Shown here: positions 34,571-43,638 of the stretch, one piece after another
Layout of the letters: each line of letters starts with the position of its first letter
Position numbering within the stretch: position 1 is the first letter of the stretch
Assembly (NCBI GenBank): GCA_900099715.1
Contig: FMTG01000009.1
Span: 58,119-122,118 of the forward strand
Length of the DNA: 64,000 bases
Direction of reading: 5' to 3'
Source of the DNA: Ruminococcaceae bacterium YRB3002
GTDB taxonomy: Bacteria; Bacillota; Clostridia; Saccharofermentanales; Saccharofermentanaceae
Position numbers and translations under genes: made by a program
Notes under the pieces: generated by a model
What the model saw: the letters and a program-made list of their open reading frames with translations, nothing else
Database searches by the model: none
What the model was told of the DNA's origin: nothing

Positions 34571-35185
34571 ATGCCAAGAGATAAGACGGAAAGTCACAAA
34601 AGGATCGTTGAAGCCGCAAAAAAGGAGTTCCTTGAATATGGCTTCAAAGATGCATCGCTCCGGAGGATCGCCGCTGATGCGGATATTCAGGTGAGCGGTC
34701 TTTATAAGCATTTTGCCAATAAAGAGGAGATGTTTGCATCGCTGGTCGATCCTGTGATAGAAGGGCTTATAGAATGTCTGCACGGCATTGAGGACAACTA
34801 TCTGGATGAGATCGATGAAGTTGACTCTGCAAACCTCTGGGAGGATCAGGCCGAACCGGTCAGAGCCATGGAATACATATATGACCATATTGATGAGTTT
34901 AAGCTGATCATCTGCAGATCGCAGGGAACAAGATACGAGAGTTTTACGCATGACATCGCGATACTCGAAGAAGATGTGACGCGAAAGTACATGCACGAAC
35001 TTAAGAAGAGAAAAGTTTCCATCCGGGATGTTGATGACAAGGAGTTCCATCTTCTTGTGACAGCAAGTGTTGAAGCTATATTCCAGGCTGTGGTCCATGA
35101 CTTTAACAGGGAAGAGGCGATGCACTATGCCAAGACTCTGGAGAGATTCTATTCACCGGCGTGGAAGGCTCTATTCGGACTCTGA
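34571..35185 (+). CDS. TetR-family transcriptional regulator
   Basis: 204 residues from ATG 34571. N-terminal HTH: ESHKRIVEAAKKEFLEYGFK, SLRRIAADADIQVSGLYKHF. The helical ligand domain is not assignable. TTGACG and TACTCT with 17-bp spacing at about 34495-34523 form a possible promoter. It precedes the ABC/ECF operon; a 10-bp inverted repeat in the gap (35214-35242) is its most likely operator. Confidence 0.9.
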   Translation: MPRDKTESHKRIVEAAKKEFLEYGFKDASLRRIAADADIQVSGLYKHFANKEEMFASLVDPVIEGLIECLHGIEDNYLDEIDEVDSANLWEDQAEPVRAMEYIYDHIDEFKLIICRSQGTRYESFTHDIAILEEDVTRKYMHELKKRKVSIRDVDDKEFHLLVTASVEAIFQAVVHDFNREEAMHYAKTLERFYSPAWKALFGL

Positions 35186-35213
35186 TAAAACAACGTAATC
35201 TATTAGATTCTTA

Positions 35214-35242
35214 AGGGGAAACGATTGACACCCGTTTCCCCT
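35214..35242. promoter_or_regulatory. Long palindrome over the -35 box of the ABC/ECF operon
   Basis: AGGGGAAACG (35214-35223) and CGTTTCCCCT (35233-35242), a perfect 10-bp inverted repeat. The TTGACA -35 box (35225-35230) lies in the centre. It could be the TetR operator; it could also act as a weak terminator after the TetR gene, but no T-run follows on the plus strand. Confidence 0.55.
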
Positions 35243-35258
35243 AAAAAATAAACAGTAA

Positions 35259-35274
35259 GTTAGCAGGGACTAAC
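35259..35274 (+). promoter_or_regulatory. Iron-type operator of the ABC/ECF operon
   Basis: GTTAGC-AGGG-ACTAAC, one mismatch to the perfect palindrome, located after a -10-like TAAACA. It links the imported operon to the same regulon as feoAB. Confidence 0.65.
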
Positions 35275-35312
35275 CAAAGACTGATCATTAATAGTTATGG
35301 AGGGTACCATAA

Positions 35313-37067
35313 ATGAAGAAACGGGGATTGTTATCCTGGGTGCTTGAATTCGCGGGCAGGAAGCGCGCGTATTTTGGCTGGAGCGTAGTGCTCGCTATGC
35401 TGGGAGTGGCATCGTCTTTCGGTCCTTATCTGATCATTGCAAGGATCGTTGAGCAGCTCTTGGCAGGAAATCGTGATTGGAATTTTTATTTGCTGCAGGT
35501 ATTGCTCATGGCATTGTTCTGGGTGATCCGCATGACGCTGCATTCTTTCTCAACATCTTTATCACACATCGCGACTTTTACGGTTCTCGGAACTATCCGT
35601 CAGCAGATCTGCGAGAAACTCTCAAAGATACCGCTCGGATCAGTGCTGGATGATAACAGCGGCAGCTATAAGAACATCATAGTTGAACGTGTTGATTCGA
35701 TGGAGACCACACTGGCGCATATCGTTCCTGAGTTTACGTCAAATCTCCTTCTGCCGGTAATAATGTTTATCTATCTGCTCACGATCGACTGGCGCTTAGG
35801 ACTGGGTAATCTGGTTGGAGCTGCGATCGGACTTGTATGTGCGGCGGTCATGATGCACAAGAGCAAGGGTGGATACGAACTGTCAGTACAGAAAACTAAG
35901 CGACTTAATGATACGGCAGTCGAGTACATCAACGGAATAGAAGTAATCAAGGCATTCGGTAAGACAGGAAGCTCATATGAGAAATTTGTCGTTGCGGCAA
36001 GAGAAGGAGCTGATGTTTTCATAGACTGGATGAGAAGATGCATATGGCCTCAGGCGGGTACAATGTCTTTCCTGCCTGCGACATTTCTCGGCGTTCTTCC
36101 CATTGGTCTTTTGCTGGTCAGGAACGGTTCTCTGACACCTGTTGATTTCATCACGGGGATCATCCTCTCCGCAGGACTTATAACCCCTCTTGTAGTTGCT
36201 TTCTCTTACACAGATGATCTCCTTAAGATGGGAACTATATTCGGCGAAGTAACAGAGATCCTTGAGCGTGAAGACATGGTAAGACCGGATACACTTTCAA
36301 AGGTTCCGGACGGAACGGATATAGTTTTGCAGGATGTCAGATTCTCATATAAGGACAAGGAGATCCTTCATGGGATCAATATGGAGATAAGGAAGGGTGA
36401 GGTGGCTGCCATCGTAGGACCTTCCGGATCAGGAAAGAGTACGATCGCAAGACTGATCGATTCTCTTTGGGACGTGGATTCAGGTTCGATCAGTTATGGC
36501 GGCGTGAATATCAAGGAACTCCCCCTTAACTATTACATGGGTCAGATCTCGTATGTTGCTCAGGACAATTATCTTTTTGATCTGTCGATAAAAGAAAACA
36601 TCAGGCTTGGCAAGGCCGGGGCTACGGACGAAGAAGTTATCAACGCAGCAAAAGCCACCGGATGCCATGAGTTCATATTAGGTCTCGAAAACGGATACGA
36701 CACAGTAGTCGGAGGTGCCGGCGGACACCTGTCGGGTGGTGAGAGACAGAGGATATGTATCGCAAGAGCGATGCTTAAGGATGCCCCTGTTGTAATCCTC
36801 GATGAAGCGACGGCTTATACGGATCCCGAGAATGAAGCGCTGGTCCAGTCTAGTGTTGCAAAGCTCGTTAAAGGCAGAACGCTCATAGTGATCGCGCACC
36901 GCCTGTCGACGATCGTTGATGCGGACAAGATCTTTGTCATAAACGATGGAATAGTTGAGGCGTCCGGTACACAGAGTGAACTTCTCGGATCTTGCGATCT
37001 CTACAGAAAGATGTGGGAAGCACACAGTATGGCAAAAGATGAAGATAAGGAGGCCTTAAATGCTTAA
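35313..37067 (+). CDS. ABC half-transporter, IrtA/YbtP-like (permease-ATPase fusion)
   Basis: 584 residues: six-helix exporter-fold membrane domain (about 1-310) then ATPase with Walker [10 protein letters not shown] (~368), signature LSGGERQR and Walker B ILDEATAYTDPENE. The DPENE form after Walker B is shared with siderophore importers of the IrtAB/YbtPQ kind, which have an exporter fold but take up iron complexes. It overlaps the next half-transporter gene by 8 bp, so the two probably form a heterodimer. Regulation: TetR palindrome plus iron-type operator upstream. Confidence 0.88.
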   Translation: MKKRGLLSWVLEFAGRKRAYFGWSVVLAMLGVASSFGPYLIIARIVEQLLAGNRDWNFYLLQVLLMALFWVIRMTLHSFSTSLSHIATFTVLGTIRQQICEKLSKIPLGSVLDDNSGSYKNIIVERVDSMETTLAHIVPEFTSNLLLPVIMFIYLLTIDWRLGLGNLVGAAIGLVCAAVMMHKSKGGYELSVQKTKRLNDTAVEYINGIEVIKAFGKTGSSYEKFVVAAREGADVFIDWMRRCIWPQAGTMSFLPATFLGVLPIGLLLVRNGSLTPVDFITGIILSAGLITPLVVAFSYTDDLLKMGTIFGEVTEILEREDMVRPDTLSKVPDGTDIVLQDVRFSYKDKEILHGINMEIRKGEVAAIVGPSGSGKSTIARLIDSLWDVDSGSISYGGVNIKELPLNYYMGQISYVAQDNYLFDLSIKENIRLGKAGATDEEVINAAKATGCHEFILGLENGYDTVVGGAGGHLSGGERQRICIARAMLKDAPVVILDEATAYTDPENEALVQSSVAKLVKGRTLIVIAHRLSTIVDADKIFVINDGIVEASGTQSELLGSCDLYRKMWEAHSMAKDEDKEALNA

Positions 37068-38796
37068 GATGGTAAAGAAGTTCTTCGGTTTTTGCAGCCG
37101 TAAGAATAGAAATAAGTTCTATAAATCAGTAGTTCTAGGCGTTATCGAGGCGATGTTTACAGCCATGAAGATACCGGCAGCATTCTTTGCCATAAAGGCA
37201 GTCCTTGATAACGATATCAGCATTAGATCGATCCTCATAGTGATCGGATTCATGCTTATCAGCACAGTCGGTAAAACGGTTATCAACAGGTTTTCTTCCA
37301 TGTTACAGACCGAAGCCGGTTATGATACGTGCGCACTTAAGCGTATCGAAATAGGCGAACACCTGAGATATCTTCCTATGGGATACTTCAACGATACAAG
37401 TCTCGGGCATATCACCTCTGTTACAACTAATACGATGGAGCAGACGGGAGACATCGCAACACGCGCGATCATGATGGTATTGCAGGGTGGTATTACGACC
37501 ATAGTCGTTGCTCTTTTTATGTTTGTATTTGATGTCAGGATAGGCCTTATCGCGCTGGCAGGTATTGGCATATTCCTTCTTGTCAATCAGTGGACAAACA
37601 GGAGTGTAGCAAGAGTCGCTGACGAGAAACTGTCTTCTGACAGGGATATGGTAGGAGTGATCCTGGAATACATACAGGGAATCTCCGAGATAAGGAACTA
37701 CAATATCATCGGACAGAATCAGTCGAGGATCCAGAAGGCTATCGAGAGAAAGAAAAAGGCGGATATCGCAGCTGAGATCGCTGCCATTCCTGCAGTAGGA
37801 GTCCAGAACCTTATCAGTAAGTTGATAGGTGTAGTTATTGCAGGGGCGTCGCTCTGGTTTTATTTCGCAGGAACGATGAAACTCGAATATACGATCACGA
37901 TGCTCCTTTGCTCTTTCATGATATTTGAGGCTTTGGATCTGGCAGGCATATATACGGCACTGCTTAAGATAATCGGCAAGGGTGTAGATCTTGCCAATGA
38001 GATCTTAAGTATAGAGCAGATGGATATAGAAGGCGAAGATATAAAGCCTGCTAACAGAGATATTCATCTGGAGCATGTCGGATTTGCTTATGAGAACAGA
38101 AAGATAATTGATGACGTAACTCTTGATATCAAAGAAAACACTACAACAGCGATAGTCGGTCCTTCCGGCGGAGGAAAGACTACCATTACATCTCTTATCG
38201 CAAGATTCTGGGATGTAAAGGAGGGTCAGGTAACACTTGGCGGCAGAGATGTCAGGGACTATAGTTTTGACTCTCTTATGGAGAATTTCAGCTTTGTATT
38301 CCAGAGGGTTTATCTTTTTGAAGATACGATCGCAAATAACATCCGTTTCGGTAAACCTGAAGCATCTATGGATGAGGTGATCGATGCGGCGAAGAAAGCA
38401 TCCTGCCACGACTTTATCATGAGTCTTCCTGATGGGTACGAGACTGTTATAGGTGAAGGCGGTGCAACTCTTTCCGGAGGTGAGAAGCAAAGGATCGCAA
38501 TCGCCCGTGCCATCATGAAAGATGCTCCGATCATCATACTCGATGAGGCAACTGCAAACGTTGACCCCGAGAATGAGAAGGAGCTGACCGAAGCGATCGA
38601 AAACCTTACAAAACAGAAGACTATCATCATGATAGCCCACAGGTTAAAGACCGTAAGACATGCTGATCAGATCATAGTCGTAGATAAGGGCAGGATCGTT
38701 CAGAAAGGCAGACATGACGAGCTAATAAAACAGGAAGGAATATACAAGAACTTCATCTCAGGCAGAAAACAGGCCGTGAGCTGGAAGATCTCATGA
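37060..38796 (+). CDS. ABC half-transporter, IrtB/YbtQ-like (permease-ATPase fusion)
   Basis: 578 residues with the same layout: membrane domain to about 305, Walker A GPSGGGKTT (~367), LSGGEKQR and ILDEATANVDPENE. Starts behind AAGGAGG inside the end of the first half-transporter gene. Substrate specificity cannot be read from sequence; iron-chelate uptake is inferred from the subgroup signature and the iron-type operator. Confidence 0.88.
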   Translation: MLKMVKKFFGFCSRKNRNKFYKSVVLGVIEAMFTAMKIPAAFFAIKAVLDNDISIRSILIVIGFMLISTVGKTVINRFSSMLQTEAGYDTCALKRIEIGEHLRYLPMGYFNDTSLGHITSVTTNTMEQTGDIATRAIMMVLQGGITTIVVALFMFVFDVRIGLIALAGIGIFLLVNQWTNRSVARVADEKLSSDRDMVGVILEYIQGISEIRNYNIIGQNQSRIQKAIERKKKADIAAEIAAIPAVGVQNLISKLIGVVIAGASLWFYFAGTMKLEYTITMLLCSFMIFEALDLAGIYTALLKIIGKGVDLANEILSIEQMDIEGEDIKPANRDIHLEHVGFAYENRKIIDDVTLDIKENTTTAIVGPSGGGKTTITSLIARFWDVKEGQVTLGGRDVRDYSFDSLMENFSFVFQRVYLFEDTIANNIRFGKPEASMDEVIDAAKKASCHDFIMSLPDGYETVIGEGGATLSGGEKQRIAIARAIMKDAPIIILDEATANVDPENEKELTEAIENLTKQKTIIMIAHRLKTVRHADQIIVVDKGRIVQKGRHDELIKQEGIYKNFISGRKQAVSWKIS

Positions 38797-38811
38797 TAAG
38801 GAGAAAATGAA

Positions 38812-39402
38812 ATGAACAAGAAAAGATTACAGGCTAAAGATTTTATTACTATCGGTATATTTACCGCTCTGCTCTTTGTGGTGGAATTCGCTTGCGGTAT
38901 GTTGGGTTTCCTGCATCCCTATATCGTTGCATCTTACGTTATCATGATCCCTATCGTAGGATCGATCCCGATGATGCTCTTTTATACCAAGATCGAGAAG
39001 TTCGGTATGCTGACCATCATGTCAGTTCTTCTTGCGATCATAATGTTCGTTATGGGTATGGGATATCTTGGAGCGCCTCTGATCATCCTGGCGGGTATTG
39101 TAGCTGACCTGATAGCAAAGTCCGGTAATTACAAGAGTTCCAAGAAGACAGTAATCAGCTATGGAGTGTTCTGCCTCTGGATCTGTGCAAACTATTTCCC
39201 GGTAATCGTCACTGCTGATTCATACAGAAAGGATCTTCTTGACGGAGGATATTCGGCTGAATACTGTGATAACCTTTTCCGTGCCATCAATTACAAGACA
39301 ATAGGTGTTCTTCTTGTTCTCTGTTTTGTATTCGGCTGCATCGGAGCCTTCATAGGCAAAGCTGTCGTTAAAAAACATTTTGAGAAAGCCGGGATCGTGT
39401 AA
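38812..39402 (+). CDS. MptD-family ECF transporter S component
   Basis: 196 residues, about six helices, opening MNKKRLQAKDFITIGIFTAL as in MptD-type substrate-binding (S) proteins, which often follow IrtAB/YbtPQ-like pairs in Bacillota. It captures the substrate in the membrane for the T and A modules encoded next. The stop overlaps the T-component start (TAATG). Confidence 0.82.
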   Translation: MNKKRLQAKDFITIGIFTALLFVVEFACGMLGFLHPYIVASYVIMIPIVGSIPMMLFYTKIEKFGMLTIMSVLLAIIMFVMGMGYLGAPLIILAGIVADLIAKSGNYKSSKKTVISYGVFCLWICANYFPVIVTADSYRKDLLDGGYSAEYCDNLFRAINYKTIGVLLVLCFVFGCIGAFIGKAVVKKHFEKAGIV

Positions 39403-40103
39403 TGACTGCAAGACTTGATCCCAGGACAAAACTGTACATGATCCTTGTAGTATCGGCTGTGGTCATGATGAGTGCCACCACGCCTTTTTTGTGGGCAGTG
39501 AGGATCTTAATGACCATAGTACCGATAGTACTGCTGATCACAGAGAAGCACTACGCATCGGCGTTCAGATTCCTGATACTGTATACGTCAGCTCTTGTCA
39601 TCAATTTCACATGTCTGTCTGAACAGTCCGAAGGATTTTTGATGGCTTTTCTTGTCGGCTATTGTAGTATCATAGTTCAGTTTATGCCGGCAATGATAAC
39701 TGCCTGGTATGTGGTAAGAACGACTAAGATAGATGAGTTCGTTTCTGCTATGCAGAAGATGCATTTTCCTGACGGGATCACGATATCGCTCGCTGTCGTC
39801 ATGCGTTTCTTTCCGACGATCAAAGAAGAATATCTGGCCATCAGAGATGCAATGAAGATGAGAGGGATCGTACTTGGGGAAGGAAACATCGCAAGAATGG
39901 TCGAATTCAGGATGATACCCCTCCTGTTCTCATGCGTTAACATCGGAGATGAACTATCCGCAGCTGCCATTACGAGGGGGCTCGGAGGAAAGGTAAAAAG
40001 GACCAGCGTTGAGATACTGAAATTGGGAATTCAGGACTATCTGCTTATTACACTCTTTACATCTGTATTGCTGATCTTTGTGGTGTTCAAGTACTTCCGA
40101 TGA
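39402..40103 (+). CDS. ECF transporter T component (energy-coupling transmembrane protein)
   Basis: 233 residues, CbiQ/EcfT-like: several helices plus the cytoplasmic coupling region with AMKMRGIVLG and a second Ala-Arg-Gly type motif, AAAITRGLGG. It links the S component to the ATPase. The ATGA overlap with the next gene indicates coupled translation. Confidence 0.88.
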   Translation: MTARLDPRTKLYMILVVSAVVMMSATTPFLWAVRILMTIVPIVLLITEKHYASAFRFLILYTSALVINFTCLSEQSEGFLMAFLVGYCSIIVQFMPAMITAWYVVRTTKIDEFVSAMQKMHFPDGITISLAVVMRFFPTIKEEYLAIRDAMKMRGIVLGEGNIARMVEFRMIPLLFSCVNIGDELSAAAITRGLGGKVKRTSVEILKLGIQDYLLITLFTSVLLIFVVFKYFR

Positions 40104-41635
40104 CAGGATCTATTATTGATATCAGGAATGTAACTCATAAGTATAAAGGCTCCGAACAGGATACTCTGGATAATGTATCATTAGAGATCAAAGAAGGAGA
40201 GACGGTGTTGCTGTGCGGTGCTTCCGGTTCCGGCAAGACTTCAGTGATCAGGCTTATCAACGGACTGATACCGCACTACTATCAGGGTGACATTACAGGA
40301 GAAGTATACGTTGACGGGAAGGATATTTCCCAAACTGAACTATATGAACTGGCTGGAGTCGTCGGAACGGTTTTCCAGAATCCCAGGAGCCAGTTTTTCT
40401 CGATCGATACAGACGGCGAGATAGTATTCGGTCCCGAAAACATAGGACTTGATCCCAAGGAGATAACTGCCAGAAAAGACGGGATCATTGAACAGATGGA
40501 TCTTAAGGATCTGATGGGGAGGAGCCTGTTCGAATTGTCTGGAGGTGAGAAGCAGAGGATAGCATGTGCTTCCGTCGCAGCGCTTCTTCCAAAGATCATG
40601 CTTCTTGACGAACCATCATCTAATCTGGATTGGGAATCGATCGGGACCTTGCGTGATATTATCAGCGAATGGAAGAAACAGGGGAAGACCATAATTATCT
40701 CAGAACACAGGCTCTGGTATGTAAAAGACCTGGTTGACCGCGTGATCTACATGGAAGACGGTCATATTGGCTGTGAGTGGTCAGGGGATGAATTCAGGAG
40801 CCTTGACGATAATGATACGAGATCTTTGAAGCTAAGACCTGTTAACATTCAGGGGAGATACGAAGAGATCTTTGATTTTAGCGCAAAGGAAAAAGAAAAC
40901 CACCGTGAGGAGTTCACAGACGGAATCGTTTTGAAAGATTTCTATTTTTCCTACGATAAAAAACCATATCTCCTGTTCAAAAAGAAATACTCTGAGGCAG
41001 ACGGTGAAGAGCTTAGTTTATGCATTCCTGAACTTGTTCTTCCCAAGGGAAAAGTGATCAGCGTGATCGGTTGTAACGGCACCGGAAAGACGACATTTTT
41101 AAGATGTATCTGCGGGTTGGAAAAAGACTGCACAGGTACTATTGCAATAGACGGGAAAGAGTATAGGGGGAGGCGAAGGATAGGTCTTTCTTATCTTGTT
41201 ATGCAGGATGTTAACCATCAGCTCTTTACGGACAGTGTAGCTTCTGAAGTCCTGCTTTCGATGAAGGACAAGGATGATGCAAGATGCTGTGAGATCCTGG
41301 ATTCATTAGGACTTCTGAAGTATAAGGACACTCATCCTATGGCCCTGTCCGGCGGACAGAAGCAGAGGGTTGCCATCGCATCAGCGATAGCAGCGGGAGC
41401 AGAGATCCTCCTCTTTGATGAACCCACATCCGGACTTGATTATTCTCATATGGAAAAGGTAGGCGAGTTGTTACACGATCTCGCATCTTCCGGAAAGACA
41501 GTTCTTGTATCAACCCACGATCCTGAACTCATAGAGTGTTGCTGCGATTACGAGCTTTATATAAAGAATGGAAGAGTTATATCGTTTACCGGATCATTAG
41601 AAAAGCTTGAAGGTATAAGGAGAAATGCAATATGA
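40100..41635 (+). CDS. ECF transporter double ATPase
   Basis: 511 residues with two ABC domains in one chain: Walker A GASGSGKTS (~40) with LSGGEKQR and LLDEPSSNLDW, then Walker A GCNGTGKTT (~322) with LSGGQKQR and LFDEPTSGLDY. The fusion replaces the EcfA-EcfA' pair. With the MptD-like S and T proteins it forms a complete ECF importer. It overlaps the alpha/beta hydrolase start (ATGA). Confidence 0.93.
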   Translation: MTGSIIDIRNVTHKYKGSEQDTLDNVSLEIKEGETVLLCGASGSGKTSVIRLINGLIPHYYQGDITGEVYVDGKDISQTELYELAGVVGTVFQNPRSQFFSIDTDGEIVFGPENIGLDPKEITARKDGIIEQMDLKDLMGRSLFELSGGEKQRIACASVAALLPKIMLLDEPSSNLDWESIGTLRDIISEWKKQGKTIIISEHRLWYVKDLVDRVIYMEDGHIGCEWSGDEFRSLDDNDTRSLKLRPVNIQGRYEEIFDFSAKEKENHREEFTDGIVLKDFYFSYDKKPYLLFKKKYSEADGEELSLCIPELVLPKGKVISVIGCNGTGKTTFLRCICGLEKDCTGTIAIDGKEYRGRRRIGLSYLVMQDVNHQLFTDSVASEVLLSMKDKDDARCCEILDSLGLLKYKDTHPMALSGGQKQRVAIASAIAAGAEILLFDEPTSGLDYSHMEKVGELLHDLASSGKTVLVSTHDPELIECCCDYELYIKNGRVISFTGSLEKLEGIRRNAI

Positions 41636-42411
41636 CTTTTGAAGAATTCGGCATCGAAAAGGAAAAGACTTTAATGCTTCTTCCCGGTACAGCATGCACG
41701 TGGGAGATCAATTTTCTTAATGTGATTGATGAACTTAAGAAACGCTATCATCTGATATGTGTCAATTATGACGGCTTTGACGGAGATGCTTCCGTTCCGT
41801 TTCCGGATATGATCACAGTGACGGAAAAGATAGAAAAGTACATTAATGAAAAGCACGGCGGCAAGGTTGACGGCGCCTATGGTTCCAGTCTGGGTGGGAG
41901 CTTTGTAGGATTGCTGATACAGCGGAAGAATATCCACATAGATCATGGCTTTATCGGAAGCTCAGACCTTGATCAGGGAAGTCCTGTCGTAGCGAAGATA
42001 ATGACTAAGATAATCGGCGGTGCGATCAAAGGTGCAGGCGAGAGTGAGAAGAAGAAAGAGAGATTCTGTAAGATGCTTAGATCTTCGATGGGTATCGAGA
42101 TAGATGAAGAATCAAGTGCTTTCATGGACCAGTTCGCTGACAGCTTCAGCAAGCTTCATCCTGATACCATTGGCAACGAGTTTTATTCGGATTATGTTAC
42201 TCCGCTTGAGGATGGTATAGATGTTCCCGGGACGACAGTTCATATAATATATGCCCTGAAGATGGGAAAAAAGTACGAGAAAAGATATCTCAGGCATTTT
42301 GCACATCCTGATATCATCCGTTTTGACATGGCTCACGAAGCCTGGATGATCGAGAAGAAATGGTGCGGTCCCGTGCTTGAGGCGATCGACAGGTGCATGG
42401 GGTTGATATGA
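41632..42411 (+). CDS. Alpha/beta hydrolase (element copy 1)
   Basis: 259 residues, no signal peptide. Nucleophile elbow YGSSLGGS (Ser ~85) and a late His in DMAHEAWM; the opening strand-loop is LLPGTACTWEINF. Esterase or thioesterase chemistry is possible. It is coupled to the ECF ATPase upstream and the membrane protein downstream by overlapping codons. A processing role on the imported compound is inference; a related protein is encoded at 47526-48284. Confidence 0.75.
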   Translation: MTFEEFGIEKEKTLMLLPGTACTWEINFLNVIDELKKRYHLICVNYDGFDGDASVPFPDMITVTEKIEKYINEKHGGKVDGAYGSSLGGSFVGLLIQRKNIHIDHGFIGSSDLDQGSPVVAKIMTKIIGGAIKGAGESEKKKERFCKMLRSSMGIEIDEESSAFMDQFADSFSKLHPDTIGNEFYSDYVTPLEDGIDVPGTTVHIIYALKMGKKYEKRYLRHFAHPDIIRFDMAHEAWMIEKKWCGPVLEAIDRCMGLI

Positions 42412-42914
42412 GAGCGATGATAATAGTTCAACTGATCATATACTGTCTAATATTTACGCTGATGGTCAGATTCTCCGTTCGCGGGGGAGCGATCGACGGA
42501 CTGTATTTCTATCCCAAATCAGTACAGGACAGAGCGATAGAGATCGGTCTTTCCACAAGGGAGACCATAAACAGGAAAAGAAAGGTATTCATGACGGAGT
42601 TTTATATCGTCATGCTGGTAACTCTTGTTCTGATCATCGGGTTTTGGAATAATATATCGGATTTCAAGACAGCGTACATGTATGCATTATTATTCCTTGA
42701 AGTGATGAATTGGTACGACGGTATCGTTATTGACGAGGTATGGGTCAGATACAGTAAGTTCTGGAAACTTCCGGGATTAGAAGATGTGCCTTATGTTCAG
42801 ACTATAAAGCAGATGCTTAAAAAGAGGCTGTTTTTGACACTAATATGGGTCATAGGTGCTGCGATAGTTGCCGGGATCGTTGTCTTGATAGGACGGATCA
42901 TTCAGAGTTTATGA
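42408..42914 (+). CDS. Small multi-pass membrane protein, same family as 13983-14504
   Basis: 168 residues from ATG 42408, overlapping the hydrolase stop; a GTG five codons earlier is less likely. About four helices (4-23, 63-80, 88-105, 140-162). Shared blocks: DGLYFYPKSVQDRAIEIGL after helix 1, and IVIDEVWVRYSKFWKLPGLE. No named family recognised. Cotranscribed with transporter and hydrolase genes. Confidence 0.75.
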   Translation: MRAMIIVQLIIYCLIFTLMVRFSVRGGAIDGLYFYPKSVQDRAIEIGLSTRETINRKRKVFMTEFYIVMLVTLVLIIGFWNNISDFKTAYMYALLFLEVMNWYDGIVIDEVWVRYSKFWKLPGLEDVPYVQTIKQMLKKRLFLTLIWVIGAAIVAGIVVLIGRIIQSL

Positions 42915-42923
42915 GGTGACGAT

Positions 42924-43406
42924 ATGCTGATAATTGAAGGACTGGTAATGTGCTTTATCCTTTTGCTTATATGCGTGATAGGCATTGCAAATGGCCCCGT
43001 CGGGCTTGTCATATTTTACGAACAGGAAGTAAAAGACAGAGTTATAGAGCTGGGACTAACGACAAAAGAGAAAATACGCAAAACACAGATAATCACCATG
43101 ATCGCTCTCATGGTTCCCCAACTCGTTTTGCCGCCGGTTATGGCTTACGGTATTAACGGAGCAGAAGGTTTTTGGAATGGGTTTATACAAATGCTCATTA
43201 TATTGATGACCGGCGGACTGTTCGATCGCCTGTTTATCGACTGGTGGTGGGTAGGGCACACCAAAGCCTGGGTGATACCGAGCACAGAAGATCTGATGCC
43301 TTATATCTATGGAAAAACACTCGTCAAAAAATGGCTTGGAACAATGATCGGTCTTCCGGTTCTTGCAGCTATTCTGGCGGGCGTGATGCAGATAGGCAAC
43401 ATTTGA
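42924..43406 (+). CDS. Small multi-pass membrane protein, second tandem copy
   Basis: 160 residues. GPVGLVIFYEQEVKDRVIEL follows helix 1 and RLFIDWWWVGHTKAWVIPST carries the second shared block. It is a tandem, diverged duplicate of the preceding gene, 9 bp away, and of the chromosomal 13983-14504. Role unknown. Confidence 0.75.
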   Translation: MLIIEGLVMCFILLLICVIGIANGPVGLVIFYEQEVKDRVIELGLTTKEKIRKTQIITMIALMVPQLVLPPVMAYGINGAEGFWNGFIQMLIILMTGGLFDRLFIDWWWVGHTKAWVIPSTEDLMPYIYGKTLVKKWLGTMIGLPVLAAILAGVMQIGNI

Positions 43407-43421
43407 AGGGGAATGACGGAT

Positions 43422-43637
43422 ATGACTTCTTTATCATCAAAACAGAAACTCCTGATGGCGTGCTATGGAATGGCATTACGCAAAACGGAACTCGGCAAAT
43501 TCGAATGCAACGGAAGCTGCTCTTCATGCAGCGGATGCTCCGGAAAAGCCGGTAATAACAAAGGTCCGTGCAAAGGATGTATTCCCAAACAGGGATTCCA
43601 GCACATGGGCGTAATCTGGGAAGTGGAGGACAAATAA
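43422..43637 (+). CDS. Stand-alone Cys-rich protein sharing the FeoC-like tail
   Basis: 71 residues from ATG 43422, chosen because AAGGGG lies 10 bp upstream; an ATG 9 bp earlier is too close to it. Seven Cys: one in the N-terminal helix (LLMACYG) and six in CNGSCSSCSGC ... CKGC. The C-terminus GFQHMGVIWEV matches GFKNMGVMWEI of the chromosomal FeoC-like protein (5467-5739). The Cys set suggests an iron, Fe-S or zinc site. It lies among the membrane-protein genes of the iron-type operon. Confidence 0.78.
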   Translation: MTSLSSKQKLLMACYGMALRKTELGKFECNGSCSSCSGCSGKAGNNKGPCKGCIPKQGFQHMGVIWEVEDK

Positions 43638-43638
43638 C

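Noticed and set aside
38005..38640. A 211-codon minus-strand frame inside the second ABC half-transporter gene
   Set aside because: It is antisense to the conserved ATPase domain and has no start signal.
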